Assembly (NCBI GenBank): GCA_028720105.1
Contig: JAQYLI010000025.1
Span: 1 to 64,000 of the forward strand
DNA: 64,000 bases
Direction of reading: 5' to 3'
Source of the DNA: Oscillospiraceae bacterium
GTDB lineage: Bacteria > Bacillota > Clostridia > Oscillospirales > Ruminococcaceae
In this document: positions 9,105-18,763 of the stretch, in pieces
How the letters are laid out: each line of letters starts with the position of its first letter
How positions within the stretch are numbered: position 1 is the stretch's first letter
Made by a program: the position numbers and the translations under genes
Notes under the pieces: model-generated
Database searches by the model: none
Seen by the model: only the letters and a program-made list of their open reading frames with translations
What the model was told of the DNA's origin: nothing

Positions 9105-9869
9105 GTGTATGCTGAAAAAACAGCGGAGATAAATACGGATATAACGGGACTGTTTGACAGATACAAGCAGACCCCCGACAAATCCCTCCGCAACGAGATA
9201 GTTATGCGAAGTATGCATATCGTCCGCTACGCCGTGCTTTCTACAAGAAATATGTACCGCCGCTACGCAGACGACGACGATATCTCAAACGAAGCAGTCC
9301 TTGCCCTTATGAACGCGGTAGACAGCTTCGACCCCAAAAAGAATGTCAAGTTCGACACCTACGCGTCTATAAAAGTGCGTGGGGCAATAATAGATTATAT
9401 CCGCAGACAGGACTCCGTTCCCCGAGGGGTGCGCAAATTCATACGGGACTATGACAGCGCATATTCGGCGCTGTACACCGAGCTTGACCGAGAGCCGACC
9501 CGTGAGGAAATTGCCGCAAGACTTGGAATAACAACGGAAAAGCTTGACAGCTTCCTGTCAAAATCGGCAGCAGCCTCCACCCTTTCCTTTGAAGAGCTTC
9601 TCTTTGACGGCTTTGATATGGCTGACGATACGGGAGAAAGCGAAGCTGAGGCACAGCTTATCCTCTCGGAAAAGAAATCGCAGCTTGCACAAGCCATAGA
9701 CAGCTTAAAGGACAAGGAAAGAACAGTCATAACCCTTTATTATTACGAAAAGCTTAAATATTCCGAGATCGCACAGGTGCTTGGCATATCCGAGTCAAGA
9801 GTATGCCAGATACACACCAAAGCGGTGGATAAGCTCAGAGAAAAAATTTCCGGATATATGATGGAATAA
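9105..9869 (+). CDS. fliA: RNA polymerase sigma factor, flagellar type (sigma-28, FliA/SigD/WhiG)
   Basis: This sigma factor directs RNA polymerase to late flagellar and chemotaxis genes. It has region 2 (DISNEAVLALMNAVDSFDPKK, then FDTYASIKVRGAIIDYIRRQD), region 3 (REPTREEIAARLGI) and a region 4 helix-turn-helix (LKYSEIAQVLGISESRVCQI), in the family order. I choose the GTG at 9105 because AAAGGCGG ends nine bases before it; the GTG at 9096 is directly against the ribosome-binding site. The result is about 254 residues, as in SigD/FliA. It is the hinge between the export-gate genes and the rod genes. No anti-sigma gene (flgM) is seen in the window. Confidence 0.93.
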   Translation: MYAEKTAEINTDITGLFDRYKQTPDKSLRNEIVMRSMHIVRYAVLSTRNMYRRYADDDDISNEAVLALMNAVDSFDPKKNVKFDTYASIKVRGAIIDYIRRQDSVPRGVRKFIRDYDSAYSALYTELDREPTREEIAARLGITTEKLDSFLSKSAAASTLSFEELLFDGFDMADDTGESEAEAQLILSEKKSQLAQAIDSLKDKERTVITLYYYEKLKYSEIAQVLGISESRVCQIHTKAVDKLREKISGYMME

Positions 9870-9893
9870 AACATCGGAAAGGCGGTAAAAGCA

Positions 9894-10646
9894 ATGCTCA
9901 GAGGATATTACACCTCCGTCAACGGAATACTGAACGAGGAAAGAATATTAAACGTAATCACGAACAACCTTTCAAATACGAATACGGCAGGCTATAAGTC
10001 CGATGCCGCTATCCCCACCACATTCCACGACAATCTTGTGCTGCTTGCAAAGGGAAAGGTCAGCAGCGGCGAAATACAGTACAGAACTCTCCTTGAAACA
10101 AAGACCTCCCTTGAATCGGGCACCTTCGAGCAGACAGATTCCCGTCTCGATATGGCAGTAATGGGCTCTGTGTACTTCAATATCCAGCGGAGGACCTCGG
10201 GAGACGTGCTTCTCACCCGAAACGGACAGTTCAATATCGACAATGAGGGATATCTTGCCCTCGGCTCTGCAGGCAGAGTAATAGACGATAACGGCAACCC
10301 CATTCAGCTTGGCACAGCAAATTTCACCGTAAGAGAAGACGGACTCATTCAGGTAGATGACGGCAGGGAGATACAGCTTGCCCTCACCTTTATCCCCGAC
10401 GACTCGGACATTGAAAAGGTGGACACCAATCTTCTCCGCCCTTATGAAGACGTGGGCTGGGGAAATATCCCCGAAGGAATGGTCTACCGTATCAGACAGG
10501 GCTGGTACGAGCGTTCAAACGTAAACGTTGCCGCAGAAATGGCAAAGGCAATGGACGCAAACGCCCTTTTCAGAGCAAATTCACAGGCTCTGCAAATAAT
10601 AAACTCCGTAAATCAGCTTGCCGTAAACAATCTTATGAAGGTGTGA
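9894..10646 (+). CDS. flgF: Flagellar basal-body rod protein (FlgF/FlhO type)
   Basis: This is a rod protein of the flagellar axial family. It begins with the conserved N-terminal segment (SVNGILNEERILNVITNNLSNTNTAGYK) that forms the D0 helix and ends with the matching C-terminal helix (NVNVAAEMAKAMDANALFRANSQALQIINSVNQL). The middle contains the family's LLTRNGQFNIDNEGYL stretch. Length is 250 residues. It lies 25 bases after the sigma-28 gene and just before a second paralogue, the same layout as FlhO-FlhP in Bacillus. FlgF versus FlgG cannot be settled by eye; the first of the two is named FlgF/FlhO by position. Confidence 0.82.
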   Translation: MLRGYYTSVNGILNEERILNVITNNLSNTNTAGYKSDAAIPTTFHDNLVLLAKGKVSSGEIQYRTLLETKTSLESGTFEQTDSRLDMAVMGSVYFNIQRRTSGDVLLTRNGQFNIDNEGYLALGSAGRVIDDNGNPIQLGTANFTVREDGLIQVDDGREIQLALTFIPDDSDIEKVDTNLLRPYEDVGWGNIPEGMVYRIRQGWYERSNVNVAAEMAKAMDANALFRANSQALQIINSVNQLAVNNLMKV

Positions 10647-10694
10647 TACCTTCTTATGAAGGTATGCTGCCGCTCTGAAAGGAATGATAAATAA

Positions 10695-11426
10695 ATGGGC
10701 AGGATAGGATTTTTCACCGCCACCACAGGCGTTATAAGCAATCAGATGGGTATGGACATCACAGGAAACAACCTTGCAAACGTAAACACCTACGGCTTCA
10801 AGGCTTCCCGACCCTCCTTTGCAGACCTTGTATATACAAAGCGCAATAACAATATCGAGGAAGTCCAGACAGGACACGGCGTAAAGGTAGACAAGACCGA
10901 CCTTATGTTTGAGCAGTCCACCCTGAGACATACCGAACGTGAGCTGGATTTTGCAGCCCTTGACGAAGGCTTTTTCGCCGTAGAGACCCCCTCGGGCAAC
11001 ACCGCATATACCAAGGACGGCGCATTCTACATCACGGATATCGACGGAAACGGCACCTGGCAGCTTTGCGACAGCAAAGGCAGTTTTGTCCTTGACTACG
11101 AGGGCAACCGCATAACCGTTCCCTTCAACGAGGATATGCAGATAAATTACACCGAGCTTATCCCTCAGATAGGCACCTACCGCTTTGAAAATCCCTACGG
11201 ACTGGACCAGTTCGGAGACAATTACTATATAAACACAGGCTCCAGCGGCGAAGCCATAGCAGATGACACCATCAAGAAAAAGCAGGGCTATATGGAAGCC
11301 TCGGGAACAAGCGTCGCCACCGAAATGACAAAGGTGATCGAGTATCAGAGAGCGTTCCAGCTCAATGTAAATATGGTAAAGCTCCACGACGAGCTTAATA
11401 ACCTTGTGAATAATCTCCGAGGATAA
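10695..11426 (+). CDS. flgG: Flagellar basal-body rod protein FlgG type
   Basis: This is the second rod protein of the pair. The N-terminus has the axial-family motif MDITGNNLANVNTYGFKASR followed by FADLVYT and a GHGVKV segment, which is typical of FlgG. The C-terminus ends with GTSVATEMTKVIEYQRAFQLNVNMVKLHDELNNLVNNLRG, the coiled D0 helix. Length 243 residues. GAAAGG precedes the ATG. The gene is cotranscribed with its neighbours, 48 bases after the first rod gene and 32 before cheC. It shares the overall frame of the upstream gene but is clearly diverged, so this is an old paralogue pair and not a recent duplication. Confidence 0.85.
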   Translation: MGRIGFFTATTGVISNQMGMDITGNNLANVNTYGFKASRPSFADLVYTKRNNNIEEVQTGHGVKVDKTDLMFEQSTLRHTERELDFAALDEGFFAVETPSGNTAYTKDGAFYITDIDGNGTWQLCDSKGSFVLDYEGNRITVPFNEDMQINYTELIPQIGTYRFENPYGLDQFGDNYYINTGSSGEAIADDTIKKKQGYMEASGTSVATEMTKVIEYQRAFQLNVNMVKLHDELNNLVNNLRG

Positions 11427-11458
11427 CCGCATAAAACCGATAGAAAGGCAGTAATATT

Positions 11459-12103
11459 ATGTCACTTCAGAATATGGATCAGCTGAACGCAGTGCATTTT
11501 GATGTGCTCAGAGAAATAGGCAATATCGGACAGGGAAACGCAGCCAGTTCTCTTTCCCAGATGCTCAGTCAGACAATAGATATATCCGTCCCCACCGTAA
11601 AGCTTCTTGACTTCAACGAGTCAGTGGAGTATCTGGGCGGTCCCGAAAACGTAGTCCTCGGAATGTTAGTGGGGCTTAAAGGGGACATCAACGGAATGAT
11701 GCTTTATGTGCTGCAAAAAAACTTTGCAAATTCGATGCTGAACGCAGTATTCGGCAAAGAGATAAACGACCTTACCGAGCTTGACGAAATGGACATCTCT
11801 TTTGTCCAGGAAATCGGAAATATCCTTGCAGGTTCCTACGTAAACGCCATATCCTCACTCACAGGTCTTACGATAGACATTTCCGTACCCACCATAAGCA
11901 TAGATATGGCAGGAGCGATCCTTGCAGTACCGGCTGTAGAATTTGCCCAGATAGGCAACAGCGTGCTGTTCATTGACGACAGCTTTATCTTCGGCAGCTC
12001 CCCCACAGGCGGCGACAGCAGCGAGATCAAGAGCAATATGATCCTCGTACCCGAGCTTTCATCTCTTGAAACACTGTTTTCCAGGCTTGGAATAGAAGTA
12101 TAA
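11459..12103 (+). CDS. cheC: CheY-P phosphatase CheC
   Basis: CheC removes phosphate from CheY-P and is stimulated by CheD. The protein contains both active-site helices of the family: LREIGNIGQGNAASSLSQML near residue 18 and FVQEIGNILAGSYVNAISSL near residue 117, each with the E-x2-N pair followed by a Pro-containing strand (ISVPTV). Length is 214 residues, with no SpoA domain, which separates it from FliY. The next gene is cheD, matching the usual cheC-cheD pair. ATG start with GAAAGG upstream. Together with FliY it gives this cell two CheY-P phosphatases. Confidence 0.93.
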   Translation: MSLQNMDQLNAVHFDVLREIGNIGQGNAASSLSQMLSQTIDISVPTVKLLDFNESVEYLGGPENVVLGMLVGLKGDINGMMLYVLQKNFANSMLNAVFGKEINDLTELDEMDISFVQEIGNILAGSYVNAISSLTGLTIDISVPTISIDMAGAILAVPAVEFAQIGNSVLFIDDSFIFGSSPTGGDSSEIKSNMILVPELSSLETLFSRLGIEV

Positions 12104-12173
12104 AGCGTAATAAAAGCTCATTTCGGTAAAATGAAATCAAGCGGCAATATTGCCGTGGGGAGTGTAACGTAAA

Positions 12174-12647
12174 ATGGTAAACATTGGTATAGCAGATCTT
12201 AATGTGGTAAAAAGTCCCGAAGTTCTGGCGACATATGCATTAGGTTCCTGCATAGGCATCTGCCTTTATGACGCAGAGCTGAAAATAGCAGGACTTGCAC
12301 ATATAATGCTGCCGTGGAGTAAGGACGCAGGGGCAGCCGCAGACAATATGAGAAGATACGCCGACACAGGCATAACCGAGCTTATACAGAAAATGGTTGC
12401 AATGGGGGCAAAAAAATACCGCCTCACCGCAAAAATAGCAGGAGGAGCGCAGATGTTCAGCACCAATTCCGCCGTATTCAACATAGGCGAGCGAAACATC
12501 GAAGCTGTAAAAAAAGTTCTTGGAACATATAATATCCCCATAATAGCCGAAGAAACGGGACTGAATTTCGGCAGAACGGTATTCTTCTACAGCGAGGACG
12601 GCATTATGGAGGTAAAGGCAGCCACAAGACCTACAAAAAGAGTATAA
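12174..12647 (+). CDS. cheD: Chemoreceptor glutamine deamidase CheD
   Basis: CheD deamidates glutamines on chemoreceptors and also binds CheC to control adaptation. The catalytic pair is visible: C26 in ALGSCIGICLYD and H43 in AGLAHIMLP, with the later conserved TAKIAGGAQMF and NIGERNIEAVKKVL stretches. Length 157 residues matches the family. The ATG follows GGGGAG. A perfect 14-base palindrome (CGGCAATATTGCCG, 12142-12155) lies just before the ribosome-binding site and could modulate its translation; that is inference. This is the last gene of the flagellar operon and a strong terminator follows immediately. Confidence 0.95.
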   Translation: MVNIGIADLNVVKSPEVLATYALGSCIGICLYDAELKIAGLAHIMLPWSKDAGAAADNMRRYADTGITELIQKMVAMGAKKYRLTAKIAGGAQMFSTNSAVFNIGERNIEAVKKVLGTYNIPIIAEETGLNFGRTVFFYSEDGIMEVKAATRPTKRV

Positions 12648-12649
12648 TG

Positions 12650-12673
12650 ATCGGGGCTATGCCCCGATTTTTT
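12650..12673 (+). terminator. Rho-independent terminator of the flagellar operon
   Basis: An 8-bp GC-rich stem (ATCGGGGC / GCCCCGAT) with a 3-base loop is followed by six T residues, three bases after the cheD stop codon. It closes the roughly 12 kb flagellar/chemotaxis transcription unit. Confidence 0.9.
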
Positions 12674-12720
12674 GCAGGCTGAGCCTGCAGCCACCTCGTT
12701 GGGATATTTTGTATGCAAAA
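12674..12720. repeat. Single arm of dispersed palindromic repeat (copy A)
   Basis: This begins with the hairpin GCAGGCTGAGCCTGC, then CAGCCACCTCGTTGGGATAT. Read on the minus strand, its end GGCTGCAGGCTCAGCCTGC is identical to the right end of copy D (56090-56108). The stretch CACCTCGTTGGGATATTT is nearly repeated at 54240. It sits between the convergent flagellar and groESL terminators. Only one arm is present here. Confidence 0.7.
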
Positions 12721-12721
12721 T

Positions 12722-12748
12722 CGCCGTACAGGAACACCCTGTACGGCG
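12722..12748 (-). terminator. Terminator of the groES-groEL operon
   Basis: An 11-bp perfect stem (CGCCGTACAGG / CCTGTACGGCG) with a 5-base loop, followed on the minus strand by ATTTTG, lies 30 bases past the groEL stop. On the plus strand it is followed by five A residues, so it may work in both directions. Confidence 0.75.
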
Positions 12749-12777
12749 AAAAACATTTATATTCGAGCGCTTCGGTA

Positions 12778-14427
<1,650 letters not shown>

Positions 14428-14440
14428 TTAGAATGTTATC

Positions 14441-14755
<315 letters not shown>

Positions 14756-14806
14756 CTAAATAATTCTATTTAGCCAAATAGTTTTAGCAGTCTAACGCTT
14801 GATGTG

Positions 14807-14865
14807 TTAGCACTCCTATTTCTTGAGTGCTAAATATATTTTACCACGTTCACTAAAAAAATCAA
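14807..14865 (-). promoter_or_regulatory. groESL promoter with CIRCE operator
   Basis: On the minus strand a -35 box TTGATT (14860-14865) and -10 box TAAAAT (14838-14843) are 16 bases apart. Directly downstream, over the expected start site, is a perfect CIRCE element: TTAGCACTC (14807-14815), nine bases, GAGTGCTAA (14825-14833). CIRCE is the known binding site of the HrcA repressor. A further weak half-site, TTAGCAGTC, lies at 14784-14792; the same variant half-site occurs in the hsp20 operator. Confidence 0.95.
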
Positions 14866-15026
14866 GTGTTTTTGCGTAAATCCCTGCATTTTCATCATAA
14901 TGCACAATTTACATTGGAACTTACAGGTAAAATATATTATATATGTAAACAGAAAGCCGTCCGACTCAGCCGTACAGGAAATTATCCGACCGAGCCGAAC
15001 GTCTTTCCGGTAATATTTTTATGTGT

Positions 15027-15050
15027 CGGGAGAGGAACTATCCTCTCCCG
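15027..15050. terminator. Hairpin after hsp20, possible weak terminator
   Basis: A 10-bp perfect stem (CGGGAGAGGA / TCCTCTCCCG) with a 4-base loop lies just past the stop codon of the distal hsp20. No clear T-run follows on either strand, so it may be a 3' stabiliser rather than a true terminator. Confidence 0.5.
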
Positions 15051-15056
15051 AAAGCA

Positions 15057-15479
15057 TTATCCGATCTCAAGTCTCCGTGAAACAGGAACATCGGGCTTCT
15101 TCTTGGGGAGCACCATAATAAGAATACCGTTCTTGTAATCTGCGCTTATGTTATCGGCATCAATTCCCGAAATGTCGAAGCTTCTCTGATATGAGCCGTA
15201 AGAACGCTCACGGCGGATATATCTGCCGTCCTTGTCCTTCTCGTCATTGTTTTCGGAATGTTCTGCTTTCAGCGTAAGGCTTGAACCCGAGATATCAATG
15301 GAAATATCCTGCTTGTCAAAGCCGGGAAGCTCGGACTCCATAATGTACCTGTCGTCCTCCTCACGGATATCGGTGCGGCAGGAGCTTATCAGCTTGCCGT
15401 CCTTCACAAATCCGTTATCGAAGTCTGCAAAGGGATCGAAAACGCCAAAAGTTCTTTCAAAAGGAGTTAAACCATACAT
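15057..15479 (-). CDS. Small heat-shock protein Hsp20 (distal copy)
   Basis: This is an alpha-crystallin-type holdase that binds unfolding proteins. The 140-residue product starts MYGLTPFERTFGVFDPFADF and carries the alpha-crystallin domain (about residues 35-130), including the ELPGFDKQDISIDISGSSL strand and the C-terminal ILIMVLPKKKPD anchor. I start it at the ATG at 15479, behind AAAGAGGG on the minus strand. A longer in-frame extension upstream has no family similarity. It is about 90% similar by eye to the neighbouring copy, the same length to the residue, and lies about 90 bases downstream of it, so this is a recent tandem duplication. Both are probably read from the CIRCE-controlled promoter. 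Confidence 0.93.
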   Translation of the reverse strand: MYGLTPFERTFGVFDPFADFDNGFVKDGKLISSCRTDIREEDDRYIMESELPGFDKQDISIDISGSSLTLKAEHSENNDEKDKDGRYIRRERSYGSYQRSFDISGIDADNISADYKNGILIMVLPKKKPDVPVSRRLEIG

Positions 15480-15571
15480 AAAATTACCCTCTTTCCGATT
15501 ATGGGGAGCCTGTTGGCTCCGCCTGTTTTTAACCTGTCCCGGAGAAGCTCTCCTCACTGCCGTGATACGCA

Positions 15572-15994
15572 TTACTGAATTTCCAGCCTGCGTGTAACAG
15601 GAACGTCGGGCTTTTTCTTGGGCAGGGTCATAATAAGGATACCGTTCTTGTAATCTGCGCTGATGTGCTCGGTGTCAATGCCCGAAATGTCGAAGCTTCT
15701 CTGATATGAACCGTAGGTACGTTCGCGGCGGATGTACTTGCCGTTTTTGTCCTTCTCGTCCATATTTTCGGAATGTTCTGCTTTCAGGGTCAGACTGGAA
15801 CCGGAGATATCAATGGAGATGTCCTTCTTGTCAAAGCCGGGCAGCTCGGACTCCATAACGAACTTGTCATCTTCCTCACGGATATCGGTGCGGCAGGCGT
15901 TAAACCTCTTGCCGTCCTTCACAAATCCGCTGTCGAAGTCAGCGAAGGGGTCAAAGATACCAAAAGCTTTTTCAAAGGGAGTTAAACCGTACAT
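15572..15994 (-). CDS. Small heat-shock protein Hsp20 (proximal copy)
   Basis: This is the first gene of the hsp20 pair, 140 residues, beginning MYGLTPFEKAFGIFDPFADF with the alpha-crystallin domain and the ILIMTLPKKKPD C-terminal anchor. GAAAGAAGG lies before the ATG at 15994 on the minus strand; the in-frame ATG at 16012 overlaps that site. The main differences from the downstream copy are scattered conservative changes and a few residues in the KRFNACR stretch. Its promoter and two overlapping CIRCE-like operators are at 16170-16290, so it belongs to the HrcA regulon together with groESL, a less common arrangement for hsp20. Confidence 0.94.
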   Translation of the reverse strand: MYGLTPFEKAFGIFDPFADFDSGFVKDGKRFNACRTDIREEDDKFVMESELPGFDKKDISIDISGSSLTLKAEHSENMDEKDKNGKYIRRERTYGSYQRSFDISGIDTEHISADYKNGILIMTLPKKKPDVPVTRRLEIQ

Positions 15995-16169
15995 AAAATT
16001 ACCTTCTTTCAAAATATAGGAAGCTTGCTTCTAAAAGAAGCGGCTTCGTGAATTGCTTACTTAAACGGGGTATCTGTACCGCTTCATCTCGGTATCTCCC
16101 GTTTACGAGTATTATAATACCCCCCTATTATGATAATACAATATCCGTATTGTGAAAAAACGGTGAAAT

Positions 16170-16290
16170 TTAGCAGTCTCAGCATAAGAGTGCTAACACT
16201 TGCAAGATTAGAGTGCTAAAACCATACCGTATATTTTCCTCATTTCCATATCCACACTCACATTATAGCACGTTTGTCTCGATTTGTCAA
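16170..16290 (-). promoter_or_regulatory. hsp20 promoter with overlapping CIRCE-like operators
   Basis: On the minus strand a -35 TTGACA (16285-16290) and -10 TATAAT (16262-16267) are exactly 17 bases apart. Downstream lie two GAGTGCTAA half-sites (16211-16219 and 16188-16196). The second pairs with TTAGCAGTC (16170-16178) across nine bases, which is CIRCE with one mismatch. The first pairs with the poorer CTAACACTT (16193-16201), again nine bases away. The two operators overlap by a few bases. The promoter itself differs at only three positions from the duplicated orphan promoter at 37217 and 57641. Confidence 0.88.
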
Positions 16291-16383
16291 TACATTTCAG
16301 CACAAAAGTATCGTTTCAAATCAAATTCGTATAAATTCCCAAAAATACTACCCCCCTTTTGTTAAACCAGCACATATATTCCA

Positions 16384-16421
16384 AAAATAAAAGAGCCAAT
16401 GCAGCAAAACCGCATCGGCTC
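16384..16421 (-). terminator. Terminator of the NrdD-like small gene
   Basis: The stem GAGCC-ATGC / GCAT-GGCTC with a 9-base loop (16393-16421) is followed on the minus strand by TTTTATTTTT. It lies 30 bases past the stop codon of the small gene at 16451. Confidence 0.85.
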
Positions 16422-16450
16422 ATAAAGATACATATATTCAAAATACAAAT

Positions 16451-16717
16451 TCAGCAGCTTCCGTGCTTGACCCTGTCCATAACCTCTGCACGCTTTGCGT
16501 CATTAAAGCGGTCAAGATTGCCTACAAGATAGCCTGTGATTCTTCTTATGCGGTCAAAGGGAACGCTTTCAAAATAATAATTCAGATCAACAAAATCGCC
16601 GTCAAGAGCAATATCAATGCCCACGATCTTTTTCCCGGGGTAATTCTCCTCGCCGTGCCTGATGTAAGCCGCAAGCTCCTCATTGGAAATTTTTCCGCCC
16701 GTAACGTTAATGTTCAT
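16451..16717 (-). CDS. Small stand-alone protein resembling the NrdD (anaerobic ribonucleotide reductase) C-terminus
   Basis: The 88-residue product has an N-terminal part with no clear family (MNINVTGGKISNEELAAYIR), a mid part rich in Asp (GIDIALDGDFVDLNYYFESV), and a C-terminus FDRIRRITGYLVGNLDRFND followed by AKRAEVMDRVKHGSC. That C-terminal pattern (R-x-T-G-Y-L...D-R-x-N-x-x-K...D-R) resembles sequence at the end of class III ribonucleotide reductases, but the catalytic barrel and glycyl-radical site are absent. I start at the ATG at 16717, eight bases after GGGAG. The promoter contains two NrdR boxes, which independently ties the gene to deoxynucleotide synthesis. What the protein does is unknown; a regulator or accessory subunit of NrdD is a guess. 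Confidence 0.65.
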   Translation of the reverse strand: MNINVTGGKISNEELAAYIRHGEENYPGKKIVGIDIALDGDFVDLNYYFESVPFDRIRRITGYLVGNLDRFNDAKRAEVMDRVKHGSC

Positions 16718-16753
16718 TTTCATTACTCCCAGCATAAATTTGAATATCCGCCG

Positions 16754-16807
16754 TCACAATATTTAGTGCCGACTATTTAATTATACCACAATATGTAGTG
16801 TTTTCAA
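16754..16807 (-). promoter_or_regulatory. Promoter with two NrdR boxes
   Basis: On the minus strand the -35 TTGAAA (16802-16807) and -10 TATAAT (16780-16785) are separated by exactly one 16-base NrdR box, ACACTACATATTGTGG (16786-16801). A second box, GCACTAAATATTGTGA (16754-16769), lies downstream over the start of transcription. Both match the known NrdR consensus (ACACwATATATwGTGT-like). Their centres are 32 bp apart, three helical turns, which is the known spacing for cooperative NrdR repression. No nrdR gene is in the window. Confidence 0.85.
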
Positions 16808-16939
16808 GGACAAATCGTTTTAATTAACATTTTGTTTACATCTGACCCGCAAACCCGCCTGCCACATCATTTCAATTGTAGCCCCAAAAAATTCCTACTA
16901 AATTTTTACAAAATTAACAATTTGCCGCCTTATTCTTTG

Positions 16940-16969
16940 TTGACATCGCATAATCACCTATGTTATAAT
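16940..16969 (+). promoter_or_regulatory. Sigma-A promoter of the DEAD-box helicase gene
   Basis: TTGACA (16940-16945) and TATAAT (16964-16969) with an 18-base spacer, 54 bases before the helicase ATG. Confidence 0.85.
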
Positions 16970-17023
16970 AATGTTTTAGTATGATAAATCAAAACATTAC
17001 CGTTATAATGAAAGGATAATTTA

Positions 17024-18736
17024 ATGCTTTTTACAGAACTTGACCTGCCCGAAGAAATAGTACGGGCAGTCACCGAAATGGGCTTCACCGAAGCCACCGA
17101 AATACAGTCAAAAGCCATTCCCGTAATGCTTGAGGGACGGGATCTGGTAGGAAAATCCAACACAGGCACAGGCAAAACAGCCGCATTCGGAATCCCCGCA
17201 ATCGCCGGCATAGAAAAGGGCAGCAAGGGCGTTCAGGTGCTTGTACTCTGCCCCACCAGAGAGCTTGCAATGCAGGCGTGCGACGAGATAAAGAAATTTT
17301 CCGCATATATGCCCTGGGTGCGCCCCTGCGCAGTCTACGGCGGCGCAGCAATGGACAGACAGATAGGAGAATTAAAGCGGGGCGCAAATATCGTCGTAGG
17401 CACTCCCGGACGAGTAATGGACCATATCGGCAGAAAGACTCTCCGCCTTGAAAATCTGCGTACCATAATCCTGGACGAAGCGGACGAAATGCTCAATATG
17501 GGCTTCAGAGAAGATATCGAAACCATTCTCCAATACGTCCCCGAGGAGCGTCAGACAGTGCTTTTCTCCGCCACAATGCCCCCTCCCATAATGGCTATCA
17601 CAAAGCAGTACCAAACCGACCCCGTTGTAATAAAGGTGGAGAGTAAGGCACGCACCGTTGATAGCATAGAGCAGAAATATTTTGAGGTGCCAATGGGCAG
17701 AAAGACCGACGCCCTGAGAATGCTCCTCATCGCCTATGAGCCCCGCCTGTCAATGGTGTTCTGCAACACCAAGAAAATGGTTGATGAGCTTACAGACGCC
17801 CTGGTGTCAAAAGGCTTCAAAGCCTCGGGACTCCACGGCGATATGAAGCAGCAGAGCCGAACACAGGTCTTAAATGCTTTCAAATCGGGCTCCATAAACG
17901 TCCTCATCGCCACCGATGTAGCCGCAAGAGGAATTGACGTAGACGATGTAGACGCAGTATTCAACTACGATCTCCCCCAGGACAACGAGTATTATATCCA
18001 CCGTATCGGCAGAACGGGCAGAGCAGGCAAAAGCGGCGCCGCCTATACCATAATCAGCGGCAGAAAGCAGTTCTATGAGCTGAGAGACATTTCCAAATTC
18101 ATAAAAACGGAAATAGTAAGAGCCGACCTTCCCACCAAGGAAGAAATCGTAAAGCGCAAGTCGGAGCACGTGAGCGAGAAGATAATTTCATGCTGCGAAA
18201 GCGGAAAATACGATAAGTACATTTCCGAGATCACAAAGCTTATGCGTGAAAACGACCTCTCCGCCGAAGAAATTGCCGCCGCACTGCTTGGAATGAAGCT
18301 GTCCGCCGAAACAAGAAATATCCCCGACATCGCCTTCACCGCCCCCAGAGACACATCTGCAAAGAGCGGAAAGGGCAGAGCAAAAACGGTGAAGCTTGAA
18401 ATATCCGCAGGCAGAGCCAACCGCCTTGCCCCCAATTTCGTCCTGGGCGCACTTGTAGACGCAACTGGAATGCCCGGAAAGAGTTTCGGCAAAATAGATA
18501 TCTATGACCGCTTCACCACCGTAGAAGTGCCCGAAGCCGACAAGGAGCATATCCTTGACTCAATGGCAGGCACCAAGATAAACGGTCAGAAAATAACCGT
18601 CAAGCCCTACGAGGGACGAAACGAGCGCTTCGAGGACGACAGAGATCACCGCCGTCAGAACAATTCCCGCAGAGGAGCAAACACCCGAGGCAAAGGCGGC
18701 AGACGGGGCAATCCCGGCGCACGCCCCCGAAGCTGA
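17024..18736 (+). CDS. DEAD-box ATP-dependent RNA helicase (CshA/DeaD/DbpA type)
   Basis: This helicase unwinds RNA in ribosome assembly, mRNA decay or cold adaptation. The Q motif (FTELDLPEEIVRAVTEMGFTEATEIQ), Walker A (SNTGTGKTAA), DEAD box (LDEADEMLNMGF), SAT motif (LFSATMPPP) and the C-terminal helicase lobe (VLIATDVAARGIDVDDV ... HRIGRTGRAGKSG) are all present in order. A DbpA-type RNA-binding domain follows (NFVLGALVDATGMPGKSFGKIDI), then a basic Arg/Gly-rich tail of about 30 residues. 570 residues. GAAAGG precedes the ATG. It is monocistronic, with its own promoter and terminator. The tail and domain set fit DeaD/CshA rather than RhlE; the exact substrate cannot be told. Confidence 0.95.
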   Translation: MLFTELDLPEEIVRAVTEMGFTEATEIQSKAIPVMLEGRDLVGKSNTGTGKTAAFGIPAIAGIEKGSKGVQVLVLCPTRELAMQACDEIKKFSAYMPWVRPCAVYGGAAMDRQIGELKRGANIVVGTPGRVMDHIGRKTLRLENLRTIILDEADEMLNMGFREDIETILQYVPEERQTVLFSATMPPPIMAITKQYQTDPVVIKVESKARTVDSIEQKYFEVPMGRKTDALRMLLIAYEPRLSMVFCNTKKMVDELTDALVSKGFKASGLHGDMKQQSRTQVLNAFKSGSINVLIATDVAARGIDVDDVDAVFNYDLPQDNEYYIHRIGRTGRAGKSGAAYTIISGRKQFYELRDISKFIKTEIVRADLPTKEEIVKRKSEHVSEKIISCCESGKYDKYISEITKLMRENDLSAEEIAAALLGMKLSAETRNIPDIAFTAPRDTSAKSGKGRAKTVKLEISAGRANRLAPNFVLGALVDATGMPGKSFGKIDIYDRFTTVEVPEADKEHILDSMAGTKINGQKITVKPYEGRNERFEDDRDHRRQNNSRRGANTRGKGGRRGNPGARPRS

Positions 18737-18763
18737 CAAGCTTTATTATTTATTCTTTAAATA

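Noticed and set aside
7824-9218. A 464-codon open frame antisense to flhA
   Set aside because: It mirrors flhA codon bias, has no ribosome-binding site and no family features (Cys/His/Leu-rich shadow translation).
12142-12155. Perfect palindrome CGGCAATATTGCCG before cheD as an operator
   Set aside because: It lies inside an operon, close to the ribosome-binding site, and a 14-base palindrome alone is weak evidence; noted only in the cheD entry.
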